This document shows positions 36,922 through 44,157 of a stretch of 44,157 nucleotides of DNA, one piece after another. The position numbers and the translations under genes are program-made. Position 1 is the stretch's first letter, and the number at the start of each line of letters is the position of its first letter. Under the pieces are notes generated by a model. That model worked only from the letters and a program-made list of their open reading frames with translations. It was not told the origin of the DNA and searched no databases. Origin of the DNA: Muricomes intestini (lineage in GTDB: Bacteria; Bacillota; Clostridia; Lachnospirales; Lachnospiraceae); NCBI RefSeq assembly GCF_004346165.1, contig NZ_SLZZ01000028.1:1-44157 (forward strand), written 5' to 3'.

Positions 36922-38250
36922 TTACGCACCTTGAGTTTCTCCCTGCATCTCTTCCAGTACTTTCCAGTCCTCTTCTGTCATAATACAGGACAATTCCTTC
37001 TCTAATCCTGGGTAAGATGCTTTCTTTGCCACCTCCAACACAAAAACTCGGTCCAACACATCCGAAAAGTCATAAATCTTTGACAAAAATTCAAGTGCCG
37101 CCGCGGCGGTTGTCCCCTGATCCTCTGCAAAAAGCTGAAGAAGCAGCGCAAGAGGCATTGCCTTCTTCTTATCTGCACGAAGCGCTATCGTACAGTAACG
37201 GACGGACTGTGACAAAGCTCCCAGCTCCTTGTTTGCATATGCAAGGACTCTATATGTCTCGCTCTGGTTAGCCATAATAAATAAACTTTCATCACCCTGA
37301 TATTGTTCCAGCTTTTTTAAGGCCGTTTCCAGCCAATATATACCATCCTTAAGCTTCCTCTTCTGCATCATACCAAGCCCCATCCAATATTCCATATCCG
37401 GGCAGTTTTCCCCGGTTTCTGCAAACTGATCATAAATCATGCGCATTTCTTTTTCTGCATCCGATTCATTCTTCTGGTATATAATCCTCATCAGACTACT
37501 GAAAGACGTATTGTTACGGGCAGCCGAAGGAACTTGACTGTGATGAGCCACAGCCTCTCTAAACGTCTCCTCGGCCTTTTCCACATTTCCCTCGGCAAAA
37601 TAGGAATCCCCCAGATATCCTAAATTTATATAATCCTCCGGATTTTCCTTCAGAATACTAATCAGAATTTCCTTATTCCTTGTTGTCTTCCTTGTCTCCT
37701 CATAGGCTTCCTTTGTATATCCGGTATGATAAATGGGAAATTTATCTTCCGTACGGATCTGGGTCATGTGTCTCTTATCCGTCCTGGATAAGGCCTCATG
37801 AATTCTATTCTCATACCGAATCTGCGGAATGTTGCGGAAAATCCTCTGCTGAACCGAGACTGCAAATATCTGTCCCTCATCATTTAACTGCATCCAGGGA
37901 CAGGTCACCATGTCCGGAACAGGAAACGATGCAGAAATATCCCTAAGAAAAATCTTCAGCTGTTTTGCGTCCTTCTGAGTAAAATATTCATCCGCATCCA
38001 AAAATGCAATCCAGTTTCCTGCCGCCTGCTCTATTGCATAATTTTTCGCTGCAGCAAAGTCATTATGCCATTTATAGTGGAAAACCTTTGCCCCCATCTG
38101 CTCCGCTATTTCTACGGTCCTGTCCGTAGAACCGGTGTCCACTACAATCTGTTCGCACACAACTTCCTTACCCCAGGATAATGCCTTTTCAATATTTTTT
38201 TCTTCATTTTTCACAATCATACACTGTGAAAGACGCACTCTTTTTCCCAT
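36922..38250 (-). CDS. GT2 glycosyltransferase with C-terminal TPR repeats
   Basis: 442 residues from the ATG at 38250 (MGKRVRLSQCMIVKNEEKNI), preceded by GGAAGGAA; the longer frame runs back through the flagellin terminator and is rejected. The inverting GT-A domain shows MIVKNEE, VVDTGSTDRTVEIAE and the DxD motif in IAFLDADEYF. From ~200 onward there are TPR-type helical pairs (YINLGYLGDSYFAEGNVEKAEETFREAV, and others). This architecture, directly downstream of flagellin, is typical of transferases that add the first sugar, often GlcNAc, to Ser/Thr of flagellin; TPRs would bind the flagellin substrate. Confidence 0.87.
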   Translation of the reverse strand: MGKRVRLSQCMIVKNEEKNIEKALSWGKEVVCEQIVVDTGSTDRTVEIAEQMGAKVFHYKWHNDFAAAKNYAIEQAAGNWIAFLDADEYFTQKDAKQLKIFLRDISASFPVPDMVTCPWMQLNDEGQIFAVSVQQRIFRNIPQIRYENRIHEALSRTDKRHMTQIRTEDKFPIYHTGYTKEAYEETRKTTRNKEILISILKENPEDYINLGYLGDSYFAEGNVEKAEETFREAVAHHSQVPSAARNNTSFSSLMRIIYQKNESDAEKEMRMIYDQFAETGENCPDMEYWMGLGMMQKRKLKDGIYWLETALKKLEQYQGDESLFIMANQSETYRVLAYANKELGALSQSVRYCTIALRADKKKAMPLALLLQLFAEDQGTTAAAALEFLSKIYDFSDVLDRVFVLEVAKKASYPGLEKELSCIMTEEDWKVLEEMQGETQGA

Positions 38251-38279
38251 TTCTCTGTTCCTTCCCTCTAAGAATAAAA

Positions 38280-38318
38280 GGCCGCACACAGCAGCTTTTA
38301 TCAGCTAATGTGGCAGCC
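38280..38318 (-). terminator. Terminator after flagellin
   Basis: On the minus strand GGCTGCCACATTAGCT pairs with AGCTGCTGTGTGCGGCC (imperfect, GC-rich), followed by TTTTATTCTT. It would end most flagellin transcripts and allow low read-through into the modification genes. Confidence 0.75.
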
Positions 38319-38354
38319 CTCATATTCATTGTTTTTAATCGGTTCTAAGTATAA

Positions 38355-39182
38355 TTACTGTAATAATTGAAGAACACCCTGTGGAATCTGATTAGCCTGT
38401 GCAAGCATAGCCTGAGAAGCCTGTACCAGAATATTATTCTTCGTGTAAGCCATCATTTCCTTTGCCATGTCAACATCACGGATACGGCTTTCTGCAGCAG
38501 TCATATTCTCTGAAGTTACGCTCAGGTTGTTGATTGTATGCTCCAGACGGTTCTGTGTAGCGCCAAGATTACCACGAGTAGTTGATACTAGGTTTATCGC
38601 ATCCTTAATATGGCTAATCGCACTTGCTGCATTAGTCTGAGTACCAATGTTAATGCCGGCGATTCCAAGAGAAGCAGCAGACATATTTCCAATTGTGACC
38701 GTCAGCTTATTAAATGGATCTGCAGTATCACCAATCTGAAGAGTAAGACCTGATGTTGCAAGTGAACCATTCAGCAGATTAATTCCATTGAAGTTTGTTC
38801 CATCAGAAATTCTGTTGATTTCCGCTGTCAGAGATGTAACTTCTTTCTGAAGATTTGCACGGTCTGTTGGATCGTCATATGTTCCGTTAGCAGACTGGTC
38901 AGCCAACTCTACCATACGGTTCAGCATGGAGTGTACTTCTGTCAGTGCACCTTCTGCTGTCTGTACTAAAGAGATGCCGTCATTGGCATTCTTCTGTGCT
39001 GTCTCAAGACCTGTGATCTGAGCGCGCATTTTTTCGGAAATAGCAAGTCCGGCTGCATCATCACCTGCACGGTTGATTCTGTAACCTGAGGACAGTTTCT
39101 CCAGATTCTTAGACACTGCACTGTTATTGTTTGTTAAGTTGCGGTATGAATTTAAAGCCGCAATATTATGTTGGATTCTCAT
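38355..39182 (-). CDS. hag: Flagellin
   Basis: Filament subunit of the flagellum, 275 residues. The N-terminal D0/D1 region (MRIQHNIAALNSYRNL, LEKLSSGYRINRAGDDAAGLAISEKMR) and C-terminal D1/D0 region (NNLSVTSENMTAAESRIRDVDMAKEM, ending QANQIPQGVLQLLQ) are canonical. The variable surface domain is very short (about 145-190) and rich in Thr, Ser and Asn, offering glycosylation sites. The AAGGAGG site is 8 bases before the ATG. No other flagellar genes are present, but five candidate modification genes follow on the same strand. The leader has a hairpin with a GGA in its loop, suggesting CsrA control. Confidence 0.98.
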   Translation of the reverse strand: MRIQHNIAALNSYRNLTNNNSAVSKNLEKLSSGYRINRAGDDAAGLAISEKMRAQITGLETAQKNANDGISLVQTAEGALTEVHSMLNRMVELADQSANGTYDDPTDRANLQKEVTSLTAEINRISDGTNFNGINLLNGSLATSGLTLQIGDTADPFNKLTVTIGNMSAASLGIAGINIGTQTNAASAISHIKDAINLVSTTRGNLGATQNRLEHTINNLSVTSENMTAAESRIRDVDMAKEMMAYTKNNILVQASQAMLAQANQIPQGVLQLLQ

Positions 39183-39191
39183 AATAAAATA

Positions 39192-39226
39192 CCTCCTTGA
39201 ATTGTGTCGGGGAATTCCCTTTCCCC
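39192..39226 (-). promoter_or_regulatory. Candidate CsrA-binding leader of the flagellin mRNA
   Basis: On the minus strand a GGGG/CCCC hairpin (39209-39226) exposes AAAGGGAA in its loop, and the Shine-Dalgarno AAGGAGG (39192-39198) supplies a second GGA. One looped GGA plus one on the ribosome site is the arrangement by which CsrA represses hag in Bacillus. No csrA or fliW gene is in this window. Confidence 0.35.
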
Positions 39227-39603
39227 CTGGTTTCTTTTTTATCTATGCAAACCTTTCACCCGGGCCCTGGATGAAGGCTGATAGTTATGTAAAGAATATA
39301 ACAGATACCCTGAAATGAGTTCATTTACATTCTAATTCTAATATCGTCATGAAAAAATTTTAGATAAGGTATTTTTATATTTTTATTTATTTTCTTCATC
39401 CCGCACTATTTATGCAAAATCAGTAACTGTTCTGAACCCAGCTCGAAAATCTACGGTTTCCTCGCTGCTTGGCTCTGAGCAGTTACCAAAGCCAATATGT
39501 CTGTGCATAGGTATATTTTACCACATTTTTACATACGCTATAACCACCATAACCGGCAGGGTTCTCCTCTGCCGAACTATCCTATGCCAGAAAAGGAGTG
39601 CTT
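39227..39603. other. Long intergenic region between flagellin and the amidotransferase gene
   Basis: Apart from the flagellin leader hairpin and the hairpin repeat at 39423-39486, I see no gene here. An ATATCG at 39341-39346 (CGATAT on the minus strand) resembles the -10 of flagellar sigma-28 promoters, but the nearest CTAAA is wrongly spaced, so the flagellin promoter is not assigned. Confidence 0.4.
39423..39486. repeat. Hairpin repeat, GTAACTG-end family
   Basis: A 64-base inverted repeat with ends GTAACTGTTCTGAACCCAGC and GCTTGGCTCTGAGCAGTTAC (about 16 of 20 positions complementary). Related ends occur at 7015-7036, 23051-23060 and 25607-25678. Confidence 0.6.
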
Positions 39604-40314
39604 ATGCGACCAAAAATCGGAGTTGTTGTCTGTGGTTTTACGGATGACAGGCAATTTGTAACCAACACTTATATCCAGTCCGTCAGGTATTCAGGCGGAC
39701 TCCCTTTTATCCTTCCTGTAATACGCTCAGACAATGCAATTCAAGAATATATTTCTTTCTGCGATGGTTTCTTGTTCTGCGGGGGAGACGATATCACTCC
39801 TCTGCTGTTTGGGGAAGAGCCCAAAAGTGGTATTGGAAAAACCGATGTCACCCTTGATTTGTTTCAGCTTCGTCTGATGAGAGCTGTTTTGAGCACAAAA
39901 AAACCCGTCTTCTCCATCTGCCGCGGTATGCAGGTGTTTAATGTAGCCTGCGGAGGCACTATTTATCAAGATATCTCCCTGCAGCCCGGACATCCGCTGA
40001 ACCACATGCAGCAATCCTATTCCCGGGCGGAGGTCAGCCACAAAATTTGTGTTGAAAAAAATTCGCAGCTTTGTAAATACATCGGCTCTCATCTGAAAGT
40101 AAACAGCTTTCACCACCAGACCGTGGGCATGCTGGGAAAAAATCTGACTGCCTGCGCCCATGCGACAGATAAAACAATTGAAGCGGTAGAAATGTCATCC
40201 CATCCTTTTGCCATAGGAGTTCAGTGGCATCCGGAATGCATGTACCGCTCGTCACCTGAAATGCGGGAATTGTTTTCAGAATTTGTTCTCCATACTCGAT
40301 TACGGCCTAAATAG
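39604..40314 (+). CDS. Class I glutamine amidotransferase-like protein (peptidase C26, PuuD-like)
   Basis: 236 residues of the gamma-glutamyl-gamma-aminobutyrate hydrolase family. The catalytic Cys lies in FSICRGMQVFNVACGG, and the His/Glu pair in FAIGVQWHPECMY; FLFCGGDDITPLLFGEE is the family's GGxDxxP motif. Start chosen at the ATG at 39604, five bases after AAGGAG; a GTG two codons earlier is also possible. No putrescine-pathway genes lie nearby, so the real gamma-glutamyl substrate is open. Monocistronic or leading into the two CotF-like genes. Confidence 0.9.
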   Translation: MRPKIGVVVCGFTDDRQFVTNTYIQSVRYSGGLPFILPVIRSDNAIQEYISFCDGFLFCGGDDITPLLFGEEPKSGIGKTDVTLDLFQLRLMRAVLSTKKPVFSICRGMQVFNVACGGTIYQDISLQPGHPLNHMQQSYSRAEVSHKICVEKNSQLCKYIGSHLKVNSFHHQTVGMLGKNLTACAHATDKTIEAVEMSSHPFAIGVQWHPECMYRSSPEMRELFSEFVLHTRLRPK

Positions 40315-40383
40315 TACGTATATTATTTGTTTTAAAGGACATAATAAACCTCGAAAATATTATTTCTCAAAGGAGGTCAAATT

Positions 40384-40566
40384 ATGTCCGATATTTCAAT
40401 GCTTGATCTGCAAAACTTACGTCATCTGATTGGGGGGTATGACACAACACACTGCAAGATGACTGATTATGCATCACAGACTCAGGACCCTGAAGTGAAA
40501 AAACTTTTCCAGGATGCCGCTGATTCTGCAATGAAAAACAAACAGGAACTGATGAAATTTTTATAA
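40384..40566 (+). CDS. Small CotF-like spore coat protein
   Basis: 60 residues, all helical in character, with LRHLIGGYDTTHCKMTDYASQTQDPEVKKLFQDAADSA resembling half of a coat F (PF07875) domain. AAAGGAGG precedes the ATG by 6 bases. It is 12 bases upstream of a second protein of the same kind, so the pair may form a heteromeric helical bundle. A spore-coat role is inferred from similarity only. Confidence 0.6.
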   Translation: MSDISMLDLQNLRHLIGGYDTTHCKMTDYASQTQDPEVKKLFQDAADSAMKNKQELMKFL

Positions 40567-40578
40567 GAGGTGACGTAT

Positions 40579-40836
40579 ATGAATGAAAAAACTATGGTAT
40601 CCGATGCCTTAGTCGGAGTAAACGGAGAACTGAAAATGTTCGGCGACATGATTGCACAGACGGAAAACAAAGAGCTGAAACAATGCCTGAAGCAAATCCG
40701 CAATGAATGCGAAATGTCCCAGGAAAAGCTTTATCAAATAGCAAGAGAAAAAAGCTATTATGTTCCTGCAGAAAAAGCAAATCAGCAGGAAGTAGACCAT
40801 GTGAAATCAATCCTGACACAGCCTAAAACTTTTTAA
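40579..40836 (+). CDS. Coat F domain protein
   Basis: 85 residues starting at the ATG at 40579 with GAGGTGA upstream (a GTG three codons earlier is possible). The sequence MVSDALVGVNGELKMFGDMIAQTENKELKQCLKQIRNECE and YQIAREKSYYVPAEKANQQEVDHV matches the C-terminal part of CotF-type spore coat proteins. Ends at a strong hairpin terminator. Expected to be expressed in the mother cell during sporulation if the family assignment holds. Confidence 0.72.
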   Translation: MNEKTMVSDALVGVNGELKMFGDMIAQTENKELKQCLKQIRNECEMSQEKLYQIAREKSYYVPAEKANQQEVDHVKSILTQPKTF

Positions 40837-40843
40837 GTGAAAC

Positions 40844-40881
40844 AAAAATGAAAAATCTGAATCATCAGATTTTTCATTTTT
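40844..40881. terminator. Bidirectional terminator
   Basis: Perfect 17-base stem AAAAATGAAAAATCTGA / TCAGATTTTTCATTTTT with a 4-base loop, T-runs on both strands. It overlaps the last codons of the convergent flippase-like gene. Confidence 0.9.
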
Positions 40882-41860
40882 TACGTCTGGAGTTCTTTAA
40901 TACCAATGGTATCCCCAAAACAAAGGGAAGTATATAGGTCGAAAATCTGTACAGCAGCATTCCAGAAACCGCATCCACACTTCCGACGAGCGTAGTAAAC
41001 AGTGAGGCGAACACGAACTCCACAGCCCCCACACCGCCCGGTGCCGGAATGACACCGGAAAGGGCCTGCACCATAGAGGTTGTTGCCATCAGAAGGGGCA
41101 GCCTCAGGGATTCCATCTTACCGAAAACAACAGCCGGTATCAGATACCATGCACTCAATTTCAAAAAATTCAGCAGCAACACTTCTAAAAGCAGCTTCTT
41201 ATCTTTCAAAAGCCCTTGTGCCTCAGTGCGCAGCGTACCTGCTCTTTCTTTCCACTCTGCTATCTTTCCCCTATTTTTTTCTTTCCTGACCACTTTTTCT
41301 AATAGCCCAAACGCCCATGTATGCAGTGGTTCACAAATACAAAATATAATCAGGGCTGCCACAACCAGAACCGCCAGTGCCACACCATAGAGCATATATC
41401 TCCCGTAGCCTCCAAAATACCGGTGCATCGTTTGATAGTTTCCAAGAAAGCTGAATATGAAATACAGACATACTGCAATCCGCTGCACTATATAATTTAA
41501 AGTAAATATCCCCAGACTCCTGACAGCAGGGATTCCTCTTTTGCTTACGTAATACATTCCGGCTGCAGCTGTTCCGCTTCCAAAGGTAACTACACGGAAA
41601 AAGCTGTAATAAAAGGAACACTTAATTCCTTCATTCCATGGAAATTTATCATCACAGCTGCGCAGGAGTTTTGTCACTGCAACACCGTCAAAACAGTTAT
41701 ACAGCACACTGCAGATGACTACTCCTGCCAGTACTTTCCATGATGTGTTTTTAAGCGCACCCCATATATCTCCCCAGGAATCCTTGAAGACCATGTAGAT
41801 TATGAGGATCACCAAGACAAAAAATGCCGGTCTCCAGATTTTTGATAGCCCTTTTTTCAA
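40874..41860 (-). CDS. Flippase-like membrane protein (UPF0104, LPG-synthase TM domain)
   Basis: 328 residues, about eight membrane segments, similar to the membrane half of MprF and to stand-alone UPF0104 proteins. The conserved C-terminal motif is MVQALSGVIPAPGGVGAVEF. The aminoacyl-transferase half of MprF is absent. TTG start with AAGGTGA six bases upstream, 11 bases after the radical SAM gene stop, so the two are one operon. Family members are thought to flip or bind lipids; the substrate here is unknown but may be the product of the radical SAM enzyme (inference). Confidence 0.85.
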   Translation of the reverse strand: MKKGLSKIWRPAFFVLVILIIYMVFKDSWGDIWGALKNTSWKVLAGVVICSVLYNCFDGVAVTKLLRSCDDKFPWNEGIKCSFYYSFFRVVTFGSGTAAAGMYYVSKRGIPAVRSLGIFTLNYIVQRIAVCLYFIFSFLGNYQTMHRYFGGYGRYMLYGVALAVLVVAALIIFCICEPLHTWAFGLLEKVVRKEKNRGKIAEWKERAGTLRTEAQGLLKDKKLLLEVLLLNFLKLSAWYLIPAVVFGKMESLRLPLLMATTSMVQALSGVIPAPGGVGAVEFVFASLFTTLVGSVDAVSGMLLYRFSTYILPFVLGIPLVLKNSRRKK

Positions 41861-41871
41861 CTATATTCACC

Positions 41872-43227
41872 TTACTTGGCCCAAAGCTCATCCGCTTTCT
41901 CTTTCCATTCCTGTGCATACATATCACATTTTGCACAAAGATGCTCCACTGATTCCGGCGACTGTAAATCTGTAGATTGTGCCCCGGTTTTTTTCACCAT
42001 TTCTCTTAATAATTCTGGATTTTCCAGCATCGGGCAAGGACGCAGATGGTTGTTATTAAATGGCTGCCCGTCCCTGTATGCCTTGAACAGTGGCTGCTGC
42101 AGTGCTTCCAAAAGGCTTACATCTCTGATATTTGCACTGGAATAATGTATAAATACGCACGGCTCCACATCTCCGTTTGCATTGATATGACAGTAATTCC
42201 TTCCTCCGGCAATACATCCGCCCACATACTCGCCGTCATTTTGGAAATCAAAAGCAAATATTGGTTTGCCGCCTTCCACAGCACGTATTTCGCGGATCCG
42301 GTGATACATATACTCTCTTTGCTCTTTCGTTGGCAAAAGTTCTGTCGCAGCGTCATTCCCAACTGGCATATAATGGAAATACCAGGCGAAACGGCATCCC
42401 TTTTCAATAATCATATCCAGAAATTCATCAGAAGTTACCGTGTCAATATTAGCCCTTGTATAGCAGATAGATGTACCGAATATCTGCCCGTGCGCTTTTA
42501 ATGTGTCCATAGCCTTCATTACTTTGTCAAACACCCCGGCACCCCGGCGGCCATCATTTACTTCCTCATACCCTTCCAGGCTGATAGAAAGGGAAAGATT
42601 TCCCACGCGGTCCATTTCCTCGCAGAATGCATCGTCAACAAGGGTTCCGTTGGTAAATGCATGAAAAGCACAGTCATTGTGTTTTTCGCACAATTTAATA
42701 ATATCTGCCTTTCTTACAAGCGGCTCGCCACCTGTGTACATGTAAAAAAATATTCCCAGCTCCTTCCCTTGTGTAATAATGCTGTCCATTTCATCATAGG
42801 ACAATGCAAGCGTATGCCCATATTCAGCAGCCCAGCAGCCGGTACATTTCAAATTGCATGCGCTGGTCGGATCCATCAAAATCAACCAGGGTATGTTGCA
42901 GTCATACTTCTCACGGTTCTCGTGCATAATTTTCGTACCGCTCAACATAGCTTCAAAACCCAAATCCATAACTGTAGTGCGGATAACATTGGGGCTGACT
43001 TCATCAAGCAGACGATTAACATAAGTCATCCACTTCCCGTCCTGATCCCGTATCATCCTCCTGGCAGCCTCATAGCTCTCCGGCTTGAATCTGTCCTTCG
43101 CAAAGCTTTCCGTCAAATCCACTGCTTTCAGAAGATTCTTTTCTCTGTCCTTGTTAATGTACTTTAATACAGAATCTATCACCTTTCCAAATGCAGCCCG
43201 TTCTGCCTGATGCCTTATTTTACCCAT
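41872..43227 (-). CDS. Radical SAM enzyme with C-terminal SPASM-like Cys cluster
   Basis: 451 residues. The N-terminal ~100 residues are helical; then the cluster motif CNLKCTGC (in PTSACNLKCTGCWAAEYG) and FYMYTGGEPLVRK. C-terminal cysteines (CIAGGRNYCHINANGDVEPCVF, RPCPML, HLCAKCDMY) fit a SPASM/twitch extra Fe-S cluster as in peptide- or lipid-modifying enzymes. No precursor peptide gene is seen nearby, and the linked gene is a lipid flippase-like protein, which favours a lipid or envelope substrate over a peptide. AAGGAGG precedes the ATG. Confidence 0.85.
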   Translation of the reverse strand: MGKIRHQAERAAFGKVIDSVLKYINKDREKNLLKAVDLTESFAKDRFKPESYEAARRMIRDQDGKWMTYVNRLLDEVSPNVIRTTVMDLGFEAMLSGTKIMHENREKYDCNIPWLILMDPTSACNLKCTGCWAAEYGHTLALSYDEMDSIITQGKELGIFFYMYTGGEPLVRKADIIKLCEKHNDCAFHAFTNGTLVDDAFCEEMDRVGNLSLSISLEGYEEVNDGRRGAGVFDKVMKAMDTLKAHGQIFGTSICYTRANIDTVTSDEFLDMIIEKGCRFAWYFHYMPVGNDAATELLPTKEQREYMYHRIREIRAVEGGKPIFAFDFQNDGEYVGGCIAGGRNYCHINANGDVEPCVFIHYSSANIRDVSLLEALQQPLFKAYRDGQPFNNNHLRPCPMLENPELLREMVKKTGAQSTDLQSPESVEHLCAKCDMYAQEWKEKADELWAK

Positions 43228-43259
43228 AGCTCATTTCCTCCTTTTTCTTCCAATCCTCT

Positions 43260-43835
43260 TTAGTTTATTCCCCGAATTAGTAGTTCAATGCCTCCAAGCA
43301 GCAAGATACAGCCTCCGAGGGTTACAACTTTTTTCTTGGACTGACACCCCAGCCAATATCCTGAATAGATGCCTGCAATGACACTGAGTGCTGTAATAAT
43401 GCCGATGATCAGAATTGTAACCAAAAAATTTGTCCGAAAAAATCCAAATCCAATTCCTGCGAGAAATGTATCTATACTTGTAATACATGCCCATATAACA
43501 ATCTGGCGCAGCTTTAGCTTATCTTCCTTCCGTTCAATGATTACCTTTTGCTGTCCTCCCTTCAGTATCATATACAGGCCCAGGCCGCAAAAGATAAACA
43601 CCGATATGTAGCGCCAGTGAACAGCAGCCTGCTGTGCTGATTCCTTTACCATTGGGATATTGGTAACCATATGTCCGAGCAGGAGACTTGTCATTTGCCA
43701 CAGTACAAATATACTGCCAATTTTTATTAAAGAAGATTTGCTGATTTCCGGCATCATAGCTCCTTTATATAATGCATATGCAAACACGTCTAAAGACAGC
43801 CCAACCGAAAACATAAGAATTTCATATATTACCAA
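43260..43835 (-). CDS. mntP: Manganese efflux pump MntP-like protein
   Basis: 191 residues with six membrane segments. Family motifs GLSLDVFAYAL (Asp16) and ITSIDTFLAGIGFGF are symmetric inverted-repeat elements carrying the metal-binding acidic residues. The start is TTG at 43835, preceded closely by GGGAGG; the next in-frame ATG would cut into the first helix. It has its own promoter. Export of Mn(II) is known for MntP; the match is by motifs only. Confidence 0.85.
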   Translation of the reverse strand: MVIYEILMFSVGLSLDVFAYALYKGAMMPEISKSSLIKIGSIFVLWQMTSLLLGHMVTNIPMVKESAQQAAVHWRYISVFIFCGLGLYMILKGGQQKVIIERKEDKLKLRQIVIWACITSIDTFLAGIGFGFFRTNFLVTILIIGIITALSVIAGIYSGYWLGCQSKKKVVTLGGCILLLGGIELLIRGIN

Positions 43836-43868
43836 TTTCCTCCCTTCCTTCCTGTATGCTTTAGTTAT

Positions 43869-43897
43869 ATTATATCACTTTGGAGCCCTTCCTATAA
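43869..43897 (-). promoter_or_regulatory. Promoter of the mntP-like gene
   Basis: TATAAT (43869-43874) on the minus strand with a weak TTATAG -35 box 17 bases upstream. About 30 bases of leader; no yybP-ykoY-type riboswitch is visible. Confidence 0.4.
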
Positions 43898-43997
43898 GCT
43901 TCAAACCCCTCTTCCTGTATCTAAATCAGTACAATATCAAAGAATCGTTCTCTTTCGGCTACAAACCGCATAATTTGTATACTCTGTTCTTATTTTA

Positions 43998-44157
43998 TGA
44001 TACCAGGGTCAAAAGGCCATGCGTTTCATGCTTGCATGGAAAAGTATGGCCTTGGGACCCATAAAACATGAGAAAGTAGCCCGAATAGGGCGAATTTCGA
44101 ATGTTTTTAGGATTGCGAGAGCGCAAAGTGCGGAGCAATCCGTAGGTATCAGGGGGC
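43998..44157 (+). repeat. Dispersed TGATACC repeat, near full-length copy (copy D), cut by the window end
   Basis: Starts TGATACCAGGGTC; hairpin 1 ends at GGGACCC (44060). Then a middle section with GCCCGAATAGGGC and an internal stem-loop GGATTGC / GCAATCC follows, and the element ends GTAGGTATCAGGGGGC at the last base of the window. Both ends read TGATACC inwards, giving a short terminal inverted repeat. It aligns with copy B over its whole length. Confidence 0.85.

Noticed and set aside
38250-38289. Upstream extension of the GT2-TPR protein (MCGLLFLEGRNRE)
   Set aside because: The extension lies over the flagellin terminator, and the ATG at 38250 has a good ribosome site and begins with the conserved family sequence.
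39341-39362. Sigma-28 (flagellar) promoter upstream of flagellin
   Set aside because: CGATAT resembles the -10, but the nearest CTAAA is about 10 bases away instead of ~15, so the spacing is wrong.
43836-43997. Manganese riboswitch (yybP-ykoY) upstream of mntP
   Set aside because: The leader after the likely promoter is only ~30 bases, and I see none of the conserved riboswitch segments.

Overview
The window looks like a chromosomal segment of a low-to-moderate GC Firmicute of class Clostridia, most likely a Lachnospiraceae-type gut bacterium. The evidence is the hrcA-grpE-dnaK-dnaJ operon under a perfect CIRCE operator, the comEA/comEC/holA/lepA/hemW neighbourhood, a bifunctional-type ArgJ arginine cluster, a short clostridial flagellin, CotF-like spore coat proteins, strong AAGGAGG ribosome sites and several TTG starts. 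I see no rRNA, tRNA, CRISPR array, phage or intact insertion sequence.

Layout. 1-1.9 kb: a NarL/LuxR-type histidine kinase and response regulator. 1.9-7 kb (minus): heat-shock operon hrcA, grpE, dnaK, dnaJ. 7-17.4 kb (minus): a long co-oriented run of comEA lipoprotein, OmpR regulator, histidine kinase, GerMN lipoprotein, comEC, holA, lepA, hemW. 17.5-25.6 kb (minus): a YdcZ-type transporter, then arginine biosynthesis (argC, a GNAT acetyltransferase, argJ, argB, argD) preceded by proline biosynthesis (proB, proA). 25.7-28 kb (minus): an iron-dependent alcohol dehydrogenase and a threonine-aldolase-like enzyme. 28.2-30.3 kb (plus): argG, then a very short proline-rich ORF and a YbaK-type prolyl-tRNA editing protein. 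30.4-31.7 kb: uracil permease. 31.9-39.2 kb (minus): flagellin followed by a five-gene set (GT2-TPR, a large CDP-glycerol-transferase-like/propeller protein, a cytidylyltransferase, a GT4, a methyltransferase) that I read as a flagellin modification locus. 39.6-40.8 kb (plus): a class I amidotransferase and two small CotF-like proteins. 40.9-43.8 kb (minus): flippase-like membrane protein, radical SAM enzyme, MntP-like Mn exporter.

Features beyond ordinary gene content: (1) a dispersed palindromic repeat with TGATACC ends is present in four copies. The copy between holA and lepA is an internally deleted form flanked by a 14-bp direct duplication, and it has replaced the last codons of holA. 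(2) A 22-codon ORF with three consecutive proline codons runs into a hairpin upstream of the prolyl-tRNA editing gene, and a 38-codon ORF with four proline codons precedes an attenuator upstream of proBA; together they suggest proline-sensing leader peptides. (3) The argC promoter is embedded in a perfect 18-bp inverted repeat and shares a TGCATA-type box with the argG promoter. (4) The flagellin modification locus contains an unusual 840-residue fusion. (5) A second family of short hairpin repeats has GTAACTGTTC ends.

All functional calls come from reading motifs by eye. Promoter, operator and leader calls are inferences from sequence pattern only.
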